A stretch of DNA of 17,819 nucleotides from JAVBPB01 sp031549965. Its GTDB lineage: Bacteria > Bacillota > Clostridia > Lachnospirales > Lachnospiraceae. Both the position numbers and the translations under genes were made by a program. The DNA lies in assembly GCA_031549965.1 (NCBI GenBank), contig JAVBPB010000018.1:1-17819 (forward strand), read 5' to 3'. Below, one piece after another: positions 5,869 to 13,681 of this stretch. Below the pieces are notes generated by a model that was given only the letters and a program-made list of their open reading frames with translations, was not told the DNA's origin and did not search any database. Numbering within the stretch: position 1 is the first letter of the stretch; each line of letters opens with the position of its first letter.

Positions 5869-8580
5869 TTGGATAATCAAAATAAAATGAATAATATTTA
5901 TATGGATTTGTTTCATAAAAAGATCGACTACTACAATGAATTAGTATGGTGTACAGACGATAATTTAAAGCCAATGCTTAATAAAAAGATATACGAGTTT
6001 TTTGGCGTGGACTCCTCGGAAAGGGAAGCGTGGAGAGAATATATACATCCTGATTATGTGGATTTACAGACTAAATATTATCAAGATGCAATAAAACTAA
6101 AAAAATCAATTACATGTCAGATGTTAGTAAGAAGATATGATGGAGATTATCGCTGGATAGAGGAAAATATTACGCCATTAATTGGTGGTGAAGGTGAATT
6201 TGATGGAATTATAGCTATTTGCAGAGATGTAACAGAAGAAAAAGAATTAAAAGCAAAAGCAGATAGTATGATGGCATTTAGATTGGAATACGAAGAAGAA
6301 CTTCAAAAAAGAGAAGAAAAATTTAGAACAATATTTTACAACGCATTCGATATGATGCTAGTTGCAGAATTTAATGAAAAAACAAAAATGCCAACTCGTT
6401 TTATTGAAGTAAATCAAAAAGCATGTGAACTTTTAGAGTATTCAGAAGAAGAATTACTTTTAATTAATTCTATGGATATAATTGATTTAGAAGATAAAAA
6501 CACAACATATGATTCAGAAAAAGATATGGATGCTTTTGAAATGATGTGGATAACTAAATCAGGTAAAAAGATTCTTGCTGAAATTAATAGTAATATAATA
6601 AAATATAATAATTGTGAATACATAATGTTTATAGCAAGAGATATTACAGAAAAAAGAAAAGCAGCACTTTTATTTCAGGAAAGCCAAAAAAGATATCATC
6701 AACTTTTAATGAATCTACCAGTTGGATTTGCTTATTGTAAGCTTATATATGATGAAAATAGTAACCCAATTGACTTTGGATTTGCAGATGTTAATGATGA
6801 ATTTTGCTTATTAAATGGTACAACCAGACAAGAACTACTTGCAAAAACATATTTTGGTGAGAACAATCCTTTAGTTGGAAGCAAAGATGAATGGGTTAAA
6901 GCCTTTGATGAAGCAACTAAAACAGGTCAAATACTTAGATATGAAGAACTTTATGCTGAAAAAGCTGACAAGTATTTTTCAATGGTAATCTATTCTATTG
7001 AAGCAGGTAAGTTCGGATTTTTGTTATCAGATATTTCTGGTGAAAAGAAATCAAAAATAATGTTAGAAAAAGCCATTGAAGAAGCAAATGCGGCTTATAA
7101 AGCAAAATCAGAATTTTTAGCTAATATGAGTCATGAAATTAGAACCCCTCTTAATGGTATTATTGGAATGCTTGAGTTAACACTTTATAATAAGGATTTA
7201 AAAAGGGAATATATTGATAATCTTAATACAGCCAAGTCGTGTGCAGAGGGGCTTAGAGGAATTATTAATGACATATTGGATTTTTCAAAGATGGAGGTTG
7301 GGAAAACTAAGATAGAAATGATTCCATTTAACCTTGAAGAGTTAATGAGAAAGGTAATGAAAATACATCAGCAGGCTTCTAAAACTAAAGGTATTGATTT
7401 TAAATATATTGTTCCTAATAATATTAATAAGAATTTAATGGGAGATCCATCAAGAGTACAACAGATTTTAAATAATTTATTAAGCAATGCAGTTAAATTT
7501 ACAAAAAAAGGAAGTGTATCTTTAAAGGTTGAAATTAAAGAAAGTGATAATGGAATTTTAAACACAAGAATTTATGTAAGCGATACAGGTATTGGTATTG
7601 CAAAAGAAAATATGAATAAATTATTCCAAAGCTTTTCACAAGTAGATGCATCTCATACCAGAAGATTTGGAGGTACAGGGTTAGGACTTGCCATTTCTAA
7701 AAATTTAGCTGAGTTAATGGGCGGAACTATTGAAGTTGAAAGTGAAGATGGAGTTGGTAGTACATTTATTTTAGAAATTCCATTTGCAAAAAGTGTTGGA
7801 GATTTAGTTGATGGTCTTTCATTTGAAGATGAAAGTGTTATGATTAATGGAAAAAGTATGATAGAAGTATACAACATATTAGTAGTTGATGATGATAAGT
7901 TAAATCGTGTAGTTATGTCAAGAATGATTGACAAGCTAGGTCATAAGTGTGATGTTGCTGAAAGTGGTATTGTAGCACTTAGCTTTCTTCGAAAAAACAA
8001 ATATGATTTATGCTTAATGGATATTCAAATGCCAGAATTAGATGGTATTGCTACCATGAGATTATTTAGAGAGTTTGAAAACCCTAATGTTAAGAGAACA
8101 CCAATTGTTGCAGTTACTGCCCATGCATTATTTGGAGACAGAGAAAGAATTATTGCACAAGGTATGGATGATTATATGGCAAAGCCATTCCAATATCGTG
8201 AACTTGCACTTATGGTCAATAAGCATTGTAAGAGTCAAAAGCAAAACAATGTGGAAGAAATTGAGAAAGAACCAGAAGTTTTAGTAACATATAAAGAAGA
8301 AGTAAGTAAGGCGAAAGTATATACAGATATAAAGGAAGCTCTTTATGAAATTTTAGATAAAATTGAAGTCATAAAGGATCTGGATATGTATGATAATTTA
8401 AATCTTTTTGAGGATACTTTTGATGAAATTAAAGAAATGTCAGTGGACATGGGGATTCCAGAACTTAAAAAATTCGCTTTTAAAGCACAGCTTTCACTTA
8501 GAAGATCAGAAGATGAGAATGTAGCTCAATATATTACATCTATAAATGACAAAGTTAACGAACTTCTAAAAAATAAATAA
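5869..8580 (+). CDS. Cytosolic PAS hybrid histidine kinase with receiver and Hpt-like tail
   Basis: About 903 residues and no membrane segment. Three PAS domains lie at roughly 15-125 (ending IAICRDVTEEKEL), 148-265 (ending FIARDITEKRK) and 272-395. Then come the dimerisation/phosphoacceptor domain with H422 in NMSHEIRTP, the ATPase domain (NNLLSNAVKF, DTGIGI, GGTGLGLAIS), and a receiver (LVVDDD, D718 in LMDIQMPELDG, lysine in MAKPF). All catalytic residues are intact. The last 85 or so residues are helical and resemble an Hpt domain, but aspartate D852 sits where the histidine should be (inference from alignment by eye). The start is taken as TTG at 5869, 7 bases after GGAGG (5857-5861); the GTG at 5863 is only one base from that site. 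The gene is downstream partner of the HD-GYP gene, a natural candidate output target. It closely resembles the kinase at 15227 through the catalytic core. Confidence 0.9.
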   Translation: MDNQNKMNNIYMDLFHKKIDYYNELVWCTDDNLKPMLNKKIYEFFGVDSSEREAWREYIHPDYVDLQTKYYQDAIKLKKSITCQMLVRRYDGDYRWIEENITPLIGGEGEFDGIIAICRDVTEEKELKAKADSMMAFRLEYEEELQKREEKFRTIFYNAFDMMLVAEFNEKTKMPTRFIEVNQKACELLEYSEEELLLINSMDIIDLEDKNTTYDSEKDMDAFEMMWITKSGKKILAEINSNIIKYNNCEYIMFIARDITEKRKAALLFQESQKRYHQLLMNLPVGFAYCKLIYDENSNPIDFGFADVNDEFCLLNGTTRQELLAKTYFGENNPLVGSKDEWVKAFDEATKTGQILRYEELYAEKADKYFSMVIYSIEAGKFGFLLSDISGEKKSKIMLEKAIEEANAAYKAKSEFLANMSHEIRTPLNGIIGMLELTLYNKDLKREYIDNLNTAKSCAEGLRGIINDILDFSKMEVGKTKIEMIPFNLEELMRKVMKIHQQASKTKGIDFKYIVPNNINKNLMGDPSRVQQILNNLLSNAVKFTKKGSVSLKVEIKESDNGILNTRIYVSDTGIGIAKENMNKLFQSFSQVDASHTRRFGGTGLGLAISKNLAELMGGTIEVESEDGVGSTFILEIPFAKSVGDLVDGLSFEDESVMINGKSMIEVYNILVVDDDKLNRVVMSRMIDKLGHKCDVAESGIVALSFLRKNKYDLCLMDIQMPELDGIATMRLFREFENPNVKRTPIVAVTAHALFGDRERIIAQGMDDYMAKPFQYRELALMVNKHCKSQKQNNVEEIEKEPEVLVTYKEEVSKAKVYTDIKEALYEILDKIEVIKDLDMYDNLNLFEDTFDEIKEMSVDMGIPELKKFAFKAQLSLRRSEDENVAQYITSINDKVNELLKNK

Positions 8581-8604
8581 AGACATTCTTTTAGTATAAA
8601 GATG

Positions 8605-8633
8605 TTGAAATAATTTTCATAATGGATTATAAT
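8605..8633 (+). promoter_or_regulatory. Strong sigma-A promoter for the tetR-che unit
   Basis: TTGAAA (8605-8610) and a perfect TATAAT (8628-8633) are separated by 17 bases. The predicted start is near 8640, about 47 bases before the TTG start of the TetR gene. No sigma-D (flagellar) type promoter is visible here. This is the only clear promoter for the genes from 8687 to the right edge. Confidence 0.75.
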
Positions 8634-8649
8634 GTTCTCAAATGATCAT

Positions 8650-8665
8650 GTAAGTTAGTACTTAC
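8650..8665. promoter_or_regulatory. Palindromic operator candidate in the tetR leader
   Basis: GTAAGT-TAGT-ACTTAC is a perfect 6-base inverted repeat with a 4-base centre, just downstream of the predicted transcription start and before the ribosome binding site. Position and size fit an autoregulatory TetR-family operator. TCAAAT (8638-8643) and ATTTGA (8668-8673) flank it asymmetrically, so the transcript could also form a hairpin ending right at the ribosome binding site. A separate ATGATCAT palindrome lies at 8642-8649. The assignment to TetR is inference. Confidence 0.5.
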
Positions 8666-8686
8666 TTATTTGAAAGGAGAGGCGTT

Positions 8687-9277
8687 TTGAAAAACAACTA
8701 TATTTCTCGAAAGGATAAAATTGTAATTGCTGCAATTGACATCATTGATGAATTAGGCGTTCAAAGTTTATCATCTAAAAATATAGCAGCCAGAGAGAAC
8801 ATATCGGAAGCACTTATATATAAACACTTTAAAAGTTTACAAGAAATTATTCTTGAAGTTGTTAAAACTTATGTTAAGTTTGACAACAGCATAATAAATA
8901 CACTTATAAACAAGGATATATCTAATAAAGAAAAAATACAAGAATTTTTTGAAATGTATGGTGTCTATTATGAAAATTATCCAGCAATTACAGCAGTTTC
9001 CAAAGTGATTGAACATTTACTTCATTACGAGGAAGCAAAAGAAATTATATGTAATAGTTTGAAAAATAATCTGGAATTTTTAGAAGAGGTTATTAAAGAT
9101 GGTTTAGCTAATAATGAGTTTAAAACAGTATTTGAACCAAGAGAGTTAAGTACTGTTTTGATTGGGAATTTAGAGATGATTGTATCTATATGGAGAATTT
9201 CAGACAAAAGCTATAAACTAACTGATAAAATTAATGATTCAATAAAAAAAATAGTTGACACAGCCTTAACCGAATAG
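8687..9277 (+). CDS. TetR-family transcriptional regulator
   Basis: A 196-residue protein, typical TetR length. Residues about 8-55 carry the helix-turn-helix: KIVIAAIDIIDELG, then SLSSKNIAARENISEALIYKHFKS, with the usual YKHF recognition-helix end. Residues 60-196 are an all-helical ligand and dimer domain too variable to predict a ligand. TTG at 8687 is the start, 7 bases after AGGAG (8675-8679); no better ATG exists near the helix-turn-helix. It is the first gene of the transcript that continues into cheA only 38 bases downstream, unusual for a chemotaxis operon. The palindrome at 8650-8665 in its leader suggests autoregulation and thus control of the whole unit. Confidence 0.9.
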   Translation: MKNNYISRKDKIVIAAIDIIDELGVQSLSSKNIAARENISEALIYKHFKSLQEIILEVVKTYVKFDNSIINTLINKDISNKEKIQEFFEMYGVYYENYPAITAVSKVIEHLLHYEEAKEIICNSLKNNLEFLEEVIKDGLANNEFKTVFEPRELSTVLIGNLEMIVSIWRISDKSYKLTDKINDSIKKIVDTALTE

Positions 9278-9315
9278 ATACAAAAGAAGATAAAACAAAA
9301 AAGAAGGTGAAATTA

Positions 9316-11400
9316 GTGGCAGGTGCAGGTAGAGAGCCAATGTTAGACATTTATATAATTGAGTGTACTCAATTATTAGAGAATTTAGAGGATATCTTAA
9401 TAAAATGTGAAAAAGAAGATAGTTTTGGTTTAAATGATATAAATGAAATATTCAGAGCAATGCATACTATTAAAGGTTCTTCAGCTATGATGCTTTTTAA
9501 TGATATTTCTAAAGCTGCACATTCTATAGAAGATTTGTTTTTCTTTTTAAGGGAAGATAAACCTACAGAAGTTGATAATTCAATATTAACAGATATAGTT
9601 TTAGAAGGAATTGATTTTATTAAGGCTGAAATTGATAAAGTTGATTCAGGAATAACGCCGGATGGCAATTCAGATGTATTAACCGAGAAAAACAAAGAAT
9701 TTTTGTTGGTATTAAAACAATTAAACGGAGCTAGTACTGAAACTAAAGTTGATGAGGTAATACCAAATCAAAAATTTTATATAAGTAACAGTGAAGTACT
9801 TACTACCAAAAAAACCTCATCAAAATTTAAGGCAGTTGTACGTTTTGAAGCTGATTGTGGTATGGAAAACATAAGATCTTTTACTGTTGTTAACAGGATG
9901 CAGGATCATATTAGCAGTGATTATGCACATTTTCCAGATAATTTATTAGATGAAACTACAGCTACCGAAATTCAAAAAAATGGTTTTGTGTTTTTATTTG
10001 GAAGTGATAAGTCCTTTGATGAGGTTAAGGGATTGCTAAATGAAGGCTTATTTATTAAGGATGTAGAGCTTAAAGAATTAACTAATCAGGAAGAATTCGA
10101 CAGAGAGAAAAGAAGAAATCAAATTACATTAGAAGTAACTTTAGATGAACCTTCAAACATTGCACCTTTAGTTCCAAAGGTTATGAGGGAAGATAAAAAA
10201 GCAGATGAAAAGAAGGAAGAAGGAAATAAAAAGTCAGCTCATTCTAGTATGATTAATGTTAGTATTGAAAAGCTTGATAATTTAATGGACTTAATAAGTG
10301 AGTTAGTAATATCTGAATCAATGGTTTCTGGTCATCCAGAATTAAAGGGTCTTGACTTGGTTGATTTTTATAATGAAACAACACATTTACATAAAATTGC
10401 CGGTGAACTTCAAGATATTGTAATGTCAATCAGAATGGTGCCTTTAGGTCCTACCTTTAATAAAATGAACCGAATTGTAAGAGATATGTGCAAGCAGCTT
10501 GAAAAGGAAGTTACACTTGAGCTGATTGGTGAAGATACAGAAGTAGATAAAAACATTATTGATCACATTTCAGATCCTTTAATGCATATTATAAGAAACT
10601 CTGTGGATCATGGAATAGAAGCACCATTTGAAAGAGAAAGTGTTGGTAAAGATAGAAAAGGTACTGTAACCCTTGAAGCCAAGAATACAGGAAGTGAGAT
10701 TTTAATTATTATACGTGATGATGGCAAAGGTCTTAATAGAGAAAAAATATTAAAAAAAGCCAGAGATAATGGTTTAATTTCAAAACCAGACGAAGAACTT
10801 ACAGATAGGGAAATATTTCAATGTATATTTCTACCAGGTTTTTCCACTAAAGAACAGGTTACAGGATATTCAGGTCGTGGTGTTGGTATGGATGTTGTAT
10901 CTAAGAACATTGAAGCTATTGGTGGCAAGGTATTAATTGACAGTGTAGAAGGAGAAGGAAGTGTATTTACATTAAAGTTGCCACTTACTTTAGCTATTAT
11001 AAAAGGTATGAATATTAGAATTGGTAATTCTAAATATACATTTCCAATTAATGCAATCAAAGAGTCAATTATTGTTTCCAAAAAGGAAGTTGTTATTGAT
11101 CCTTATAAAAGAGAAATGCTTATGGTAAGAGGTGAGTGTTATCCCCTTTATAGATTAAATAAATTATTAAATAGTGATGAAGGAGAAAACGATATTGAAA
11201 AAGGAGTAGTAATTAGAATTGACAGTGAGGAAAAGGCATATTTAGTATTTGTTGACGAAGTTCTTGGAGAACAGGATATTGTAATTAAATCAATGCCTAA
11301 ATATTTAGGCAAAACAAGAGGCATATCAGGTTGTACATTATTAGGTGATGGAAGCGTAAGCTTAATCATTGATGTTAATGAATTAAAAGAGAGAGGCTAG
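9316..11400 (+). CDS. cheA: Chemotaxis histidine kinase CheA
   Basis: About 694 residues with the full CheA domain order. P1 (about 8-115) has phosphorylatable H50 in AMHTIKGSSAMM. P2 (about 165-260) has the clostridial/Thermotoga-like pattern FEADCGMENIRSFTVV, which binds CheY. P3 (about 310-390) is the dimerisation helical pair (IEKLDNLMDLISELV through IRMVPLGP). P4 (about 390-570) has N428 in RNSVDHGIE, DDGKG (468-472) and GRGVGMD. P5 (about 570-690) is the CheW-like coupling domain. All catalytic residues are present. The preferred start is GTG at 9316, about 6 bases after AAGAAGGTGA; GTG at 9307 lies inside that site, while ATG at 9340 is a possible shorter alternative. It phosphorylates CheY and CheB in receptor arrays; cheB is in this operon but cheY is not seen. 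Confidence 0.96.
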   Translation: MAGAGREPMLDIYIIECTQLLENLEDILIKCEKEDSFGLNDINEIFRAMHTIKGSSAMMLFNDISKAAHSIEDLFFFLREDKPTEVDNSILTDIVLEGIDFIKAEIDKVDSGITPDGNSDVLTEKNKEFLLVLKQLNGASTETKVDEVIPNQKFYISNSEVLTTKKTSSKFKAVVRFEADCGMENIRSFTVVNRMQDHISSDYAHFPDNLLDETTATEIQKNGFVFLFGSDKSFDEVKGLLNEGLFIKDVELKELTNQEEFDREKRRNQITLEVTLDEPSNIAPLVPKVMREDKKADEKKEEGNKKSAHSSMINVSIEKLDNLMDLISELVISESMVSGHPELKGLDLVDFYNETTHLHKIAGELQDIVMSIRMVPLGPTFNKMNRIVRDMCKQLEKEVTLELIGEDTEVDKNIIDHISDPLMHIIRNSVDHGIEAPFERESVGKDRKGTVTLEAKNTGSEILIIIRDDGKGLNREKILKKARDNGLISKPDEELTDREIFQCIFLPGFSTKEQVTGYSGRGVGMDVVSKNIEAIGGKVLIDSVEGEGSVFTLKLPLTLAIIKGMNIRIGNSKYTFPINAIKESIIVSKKEVVIDPYKREMLMVRGECYPLYRLNKLLNSDEGENDIEKGVVIRIDSEEKAYLVFVDEVLGEQDIVIKSMPKYLGKTRGISGCTLLGDGSVSLIIDVNELKERG

Positions 11401-11417
11401 AATAGGAGAATACAAAT

Positions 11418-11909
11418 ATGGATGAAGATTTATTGTTCCAAGAGGAGGATACCCAAAAGGACAAATACCTTACTTTTCTCATTGAAGAGGAAACATATGC
11501 TATTGATGTAAAATACATAGTAGAAATAGTGCTTATACAGCCAATTACAAAAGTTCCGGATAAACCTTCATATGTTAAAGGAATTATTAATTTAAGAGGA
11601 AAAATTGTTCCAATTTTAGATGTTAGAATAAGATTTAACAGAGAACCTCTAATATATAACGATATGAATTGTAGCATAATAATTGTTGATGTTGAGGAAG
11701 AGGTTTTGGGATTAATTGTAGATCAGGTCAGTGATGTATTAATTATTCCAAAAGAAGATATAGTAGCACCCCCGGAAATTAGTTCAGAAAACAATAGATT
11801 TGTTAGAGGTATCGGAAAAAATGGAGATAGAGTTAAACAGATGTTAGATTGTGTCAAGTTAATTAAAGAAGATGAGATTAAATTAAATGAAGAAATTGAC
11901 AATTTATAG
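11418..11909 (+). CDS. cheW: Chemotaxis coupling protein CheW
   Basis: A 163-residue single CheW domain: FLIEEETYAIDVKYIVEIV, then KVPDKPSYVKGIINLRGKIVPILDVR, and a later VLGLIVDQVSDV. The NLRGKIVPILD stretch is the family signature. It links chemoreceptors to CheA at the membrane array. The ATG at 11418 follows AGGAG (11404-11408) and is 17 bases after cheA. Its stop codon overlaps the ribosome binding site of the receptor gene, so the two are likely translated together. Confidence 0.96.
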   Translation: MDEDLLFQEEDTQKDKYLTFLIEEETYAIDVKYIVEIVLIQPITKVPDKPSYVKGIINLRGKIVPILDVRIRFNREPLIYNDMNCSIIIVDVEEEVLGLIVDQVSDVLIIPKEDIVAPPEISSENNRFVRGIGKNGDRVKQMLDCVKLIKEDEIKLNEEIDNL

Positions 11910-11920
11910 GAGGAAAAATT

Positions 11921-13630
11921 ATGAATACTAACAAAAAGGGCACTGGAATTAAAGATATGATTAATAACACATTTTTAAAACTGGGCGGTGCAATATTATT
12001 AACTGGTATAGCTTCAATTGCTTCACTTTTATTTTTATTTAGCAAGCTTGGAGGAATAAAAGAATCTCAACCGGATATGTATACTTTATTTGATGAAACA
12101 ATTATTATTTTAATAGTATTAATAACTCTAGTAGTTGTTGTCGCTGTAGTATTTGCATATAATATTCAGAAAAAATTTGCAGCACATATTCAGTTTTCAG
12201 TAGAAAAATTATTAAATCATGCTAACGCAATTTCAAAGGGTGATTTATCAACGAATGTAGAATATTTAGGCGAAGATGAACTTTCAATAATCGGTAAAGA
12301 CCTATTAATAATGCAAAAGACAATTAAAGATGTAGTTGTAGCAGTAAATTTTGTATCTACATCTATTAGTGCAGGTGAATTAGATAAGAGAGTTGAAAAT
12401 GTGGAAGCAGTTGGTGAATGGAAAGGTTTAGTTGATAATATTAATAAAGTTGCTAATTCAATTTCTACAGCAGTAAATGCAAGTATTAACGTATTTGAAG
12501 GAATAATGAATGGTGATTTATCAAAAACTATTAGCGGAGAATATAAAGGATCTTTTCTTAAATTTAAGAATTCAATTAATGGAACTTTAGAAGCATTAAC
12601 TCAAAGTATTGGCAATGCCTCAATGGCACTTGAAGAAATGGCTAGAGGTAATTTAGATGTTGAAGTTAAAGGTGAATTTAAAGGTGAATTTGGAAAAGTT
12701 AAAGTTTCAATTAATAATATAATCAAAGCATTTAATGAAGTATTAGGAGAATTAAATATAGCATCAAGTCAGGTCGCAGCAGGAGCAAGACAAATTTCTG
12801 ATTCAAGTATATCCTTATCACAAGGAGCAACCGAGCAAGCCAGTGCGGCTGAACAGCTTACAGCTACTGCGGCTGAAATTGCTGAAAAAACTAAACAAAA
12901 TGCTAAAAATGCTACAAAAGCAAGTGAATACGCTAATTTAGCAAAAACTGATGCTGTTGAAGGTAATGAGCAAATGCACGAAATGGTTTCAGCAATGGAC
13001 GGTATTAATGAAGCTTCAAGAAGTATATCAAGTGTAATTCAAGTAATTGATTCAATTGCTTTCCAAACTAATATACTTGCTTTAAATGCAGCAGTTGAAG
13101 CTGCAAGAGCAGGCGTACACGGAAAAGGTTTTGCTGTAGTTGCAGAAGAAGTTAGAAACCTAGCAAAGAAGAGTCAAAGTGCTGCTAAAGAGACTACAGA
13201 ATTAATAGAAGGTTCTATTGATAAAATTAATCAAGGTACAAAAATTGCAAGTAAAACAGCAGGATTCCTTGAAAAGATCGTTACTGATGTTGAAAGTGCT
13301 GCTAGTCTTGTTAATAATATTGCAGTTGCATCTAACGAACAAGCACAAAGCATATCACAAATCAATGCAGGTATTAATCAAATAGCTCTTGTAACTCAGA
13401 CGAATACAGCTACAGCAGAAGAAAGTGCTGCCGCAAGTGAAGAACTTACAGGTCAGGCTGAAATGCTTAGAAATATGGTAAGTAACTTTAAATTAAAAGA
13501 AAGTGAAAAATTTATTCAAAGAAATTCAGATGAAATGACACCAGAAGTTAGACAATTATTAAATTCTTTTTCAGAAAAAAGAGGTAAAGGACTTAAATCA
13601 TTAAGTGCTAATGAATATGGTAAATATTAA
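11921..13630 (+). CDS. Methyl-accepting chemotaxis protein with poly-HAMP and minimal sensor
   Basis: A 569-residue receptor. Two membrane helices lie at about 18-40 and 60-80, separated by only about 19 residues, so there is no real extracytoplasmic ligand domain. HAMP-like repeats follow, each with a GDL-type turn: GDLS 107, GELD 152, GDLS 198 and GNLD 243, spaced 45-46 residues. The last two share GEYKGSF/GEFKGEF and SIN. The signalling hairpin tip is intact at about 377-398 (DSIAFQTNILALNAAVEAAR). Methylation helices include TEQASAAE near 304 and TAEESAAASEEL near 505, with a glutamine next to glutamate that CheD could deamidate. There is no C-terminal pentapeptide tether. The start at 11921 follows AGGAGG (11908-11913). 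It most likely feeds CheA of this operon; the signal may be membrane state, a partner protein or a cytoplasmic cue. Confidence 0.94.
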   Translation: MNTNKKGTGIKDMINNTFLKLGGAILLTGIASIASLLFLFSKLGGIKESQPDMYTLFDETIIILIVLITLVVVVAVVFAYNIQKKFAAHIQFSVEKLLNHANAISKGDLSTNVEYLGEDELSIIGKDLLIMQKTIKDVVVAVNFVSTSISAGELDKRVENVEAVGEWKGLVDNINKVANSISTAVNASINVFEGIMNGDLSKTISGEYKGSFLKFKNSINGTLEALTQSIGNASMALEEMARGNLDVEVKGEFKGEFGKVKVSINNIIKAFNEVLGELNIASSQVAAGARQISDSSISLSQGATEQASAAEQLTATAAEIAEKTKQNAKNATKASEYANLAKTDAVEGNEQMHEMVSAMDGINEASRSISSVIQVIDSIAFQTNILALNAAVEAARAGVHGKGFAVVAEEVRNLAKKSQSAAKETTELIEGSIDKINQGTKIASKTAGFLEKIVTDVESAASLVNNIAVASNEQAQSISQINAGINQIALVTQTNTATAEESAAASEELTGQAEMLRNMVSNFKLKESEKFIQRNSDEMTPEVRQLLNSFSEKRGKGLKSLSANEYGKY

Positions 13631-13639
13631 TGCAAATAT

Positions 13640-13660
13640 CATCCCTGCTATGCAGGGATG
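13640..13660 (+). repeat. Intercistronic hairpin between receptor gene and cheB
   Basis: CATCCCTGC (13640-13648) and GCAGGGATG (13652-13660) form a perfect 9-base-pair stem with a three-base TAT loop, rich in G-C compared with its surroundings. No T-run follows, so it is not a normal terminator. It ends 8 bases before the cheB ribosome binding site (AGGAG, 13669-13673). It may protect the upstream mRNA end or mark a cleavage site, lowering cheB output relative to the receptor. Confidence 0.7.
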
Positions 13661-13681
13661 AACTATGTAGGAGTGATATTT

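Noticed and set aside
8075..8284. Small plus-strand frame inside the first kinase gene
   Set aside because: It lies in the receiver-coding region, where the kinase frame shows intact motifs, and it has no ribosome binding site.
8583..8605. Possible terminator after the first kinase gene (ACATTCTTT paired with AAAGATGT)
   Set aside because: The stem is short, AT-rich and bulged, has no T-run after it, and its right arm touches the -35 box of the tetR promoter.
8581..8686. Sigma-D (flagellar) promoter ahead of the che unit
   Set aside because: No TAAA followed at about 15 bases by a CCGATAA-like box is present; the sigma-A hexamers explain the region.
13658..13681. Upstream ATG start extending CheB by eight residues
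   Set aside because: It lies in the arm of the intercistronic hairpin and upstream of the AGGAG site. The TTG at 13682 also places the catalytic triad at 164/190/286, as in the known enzyme.
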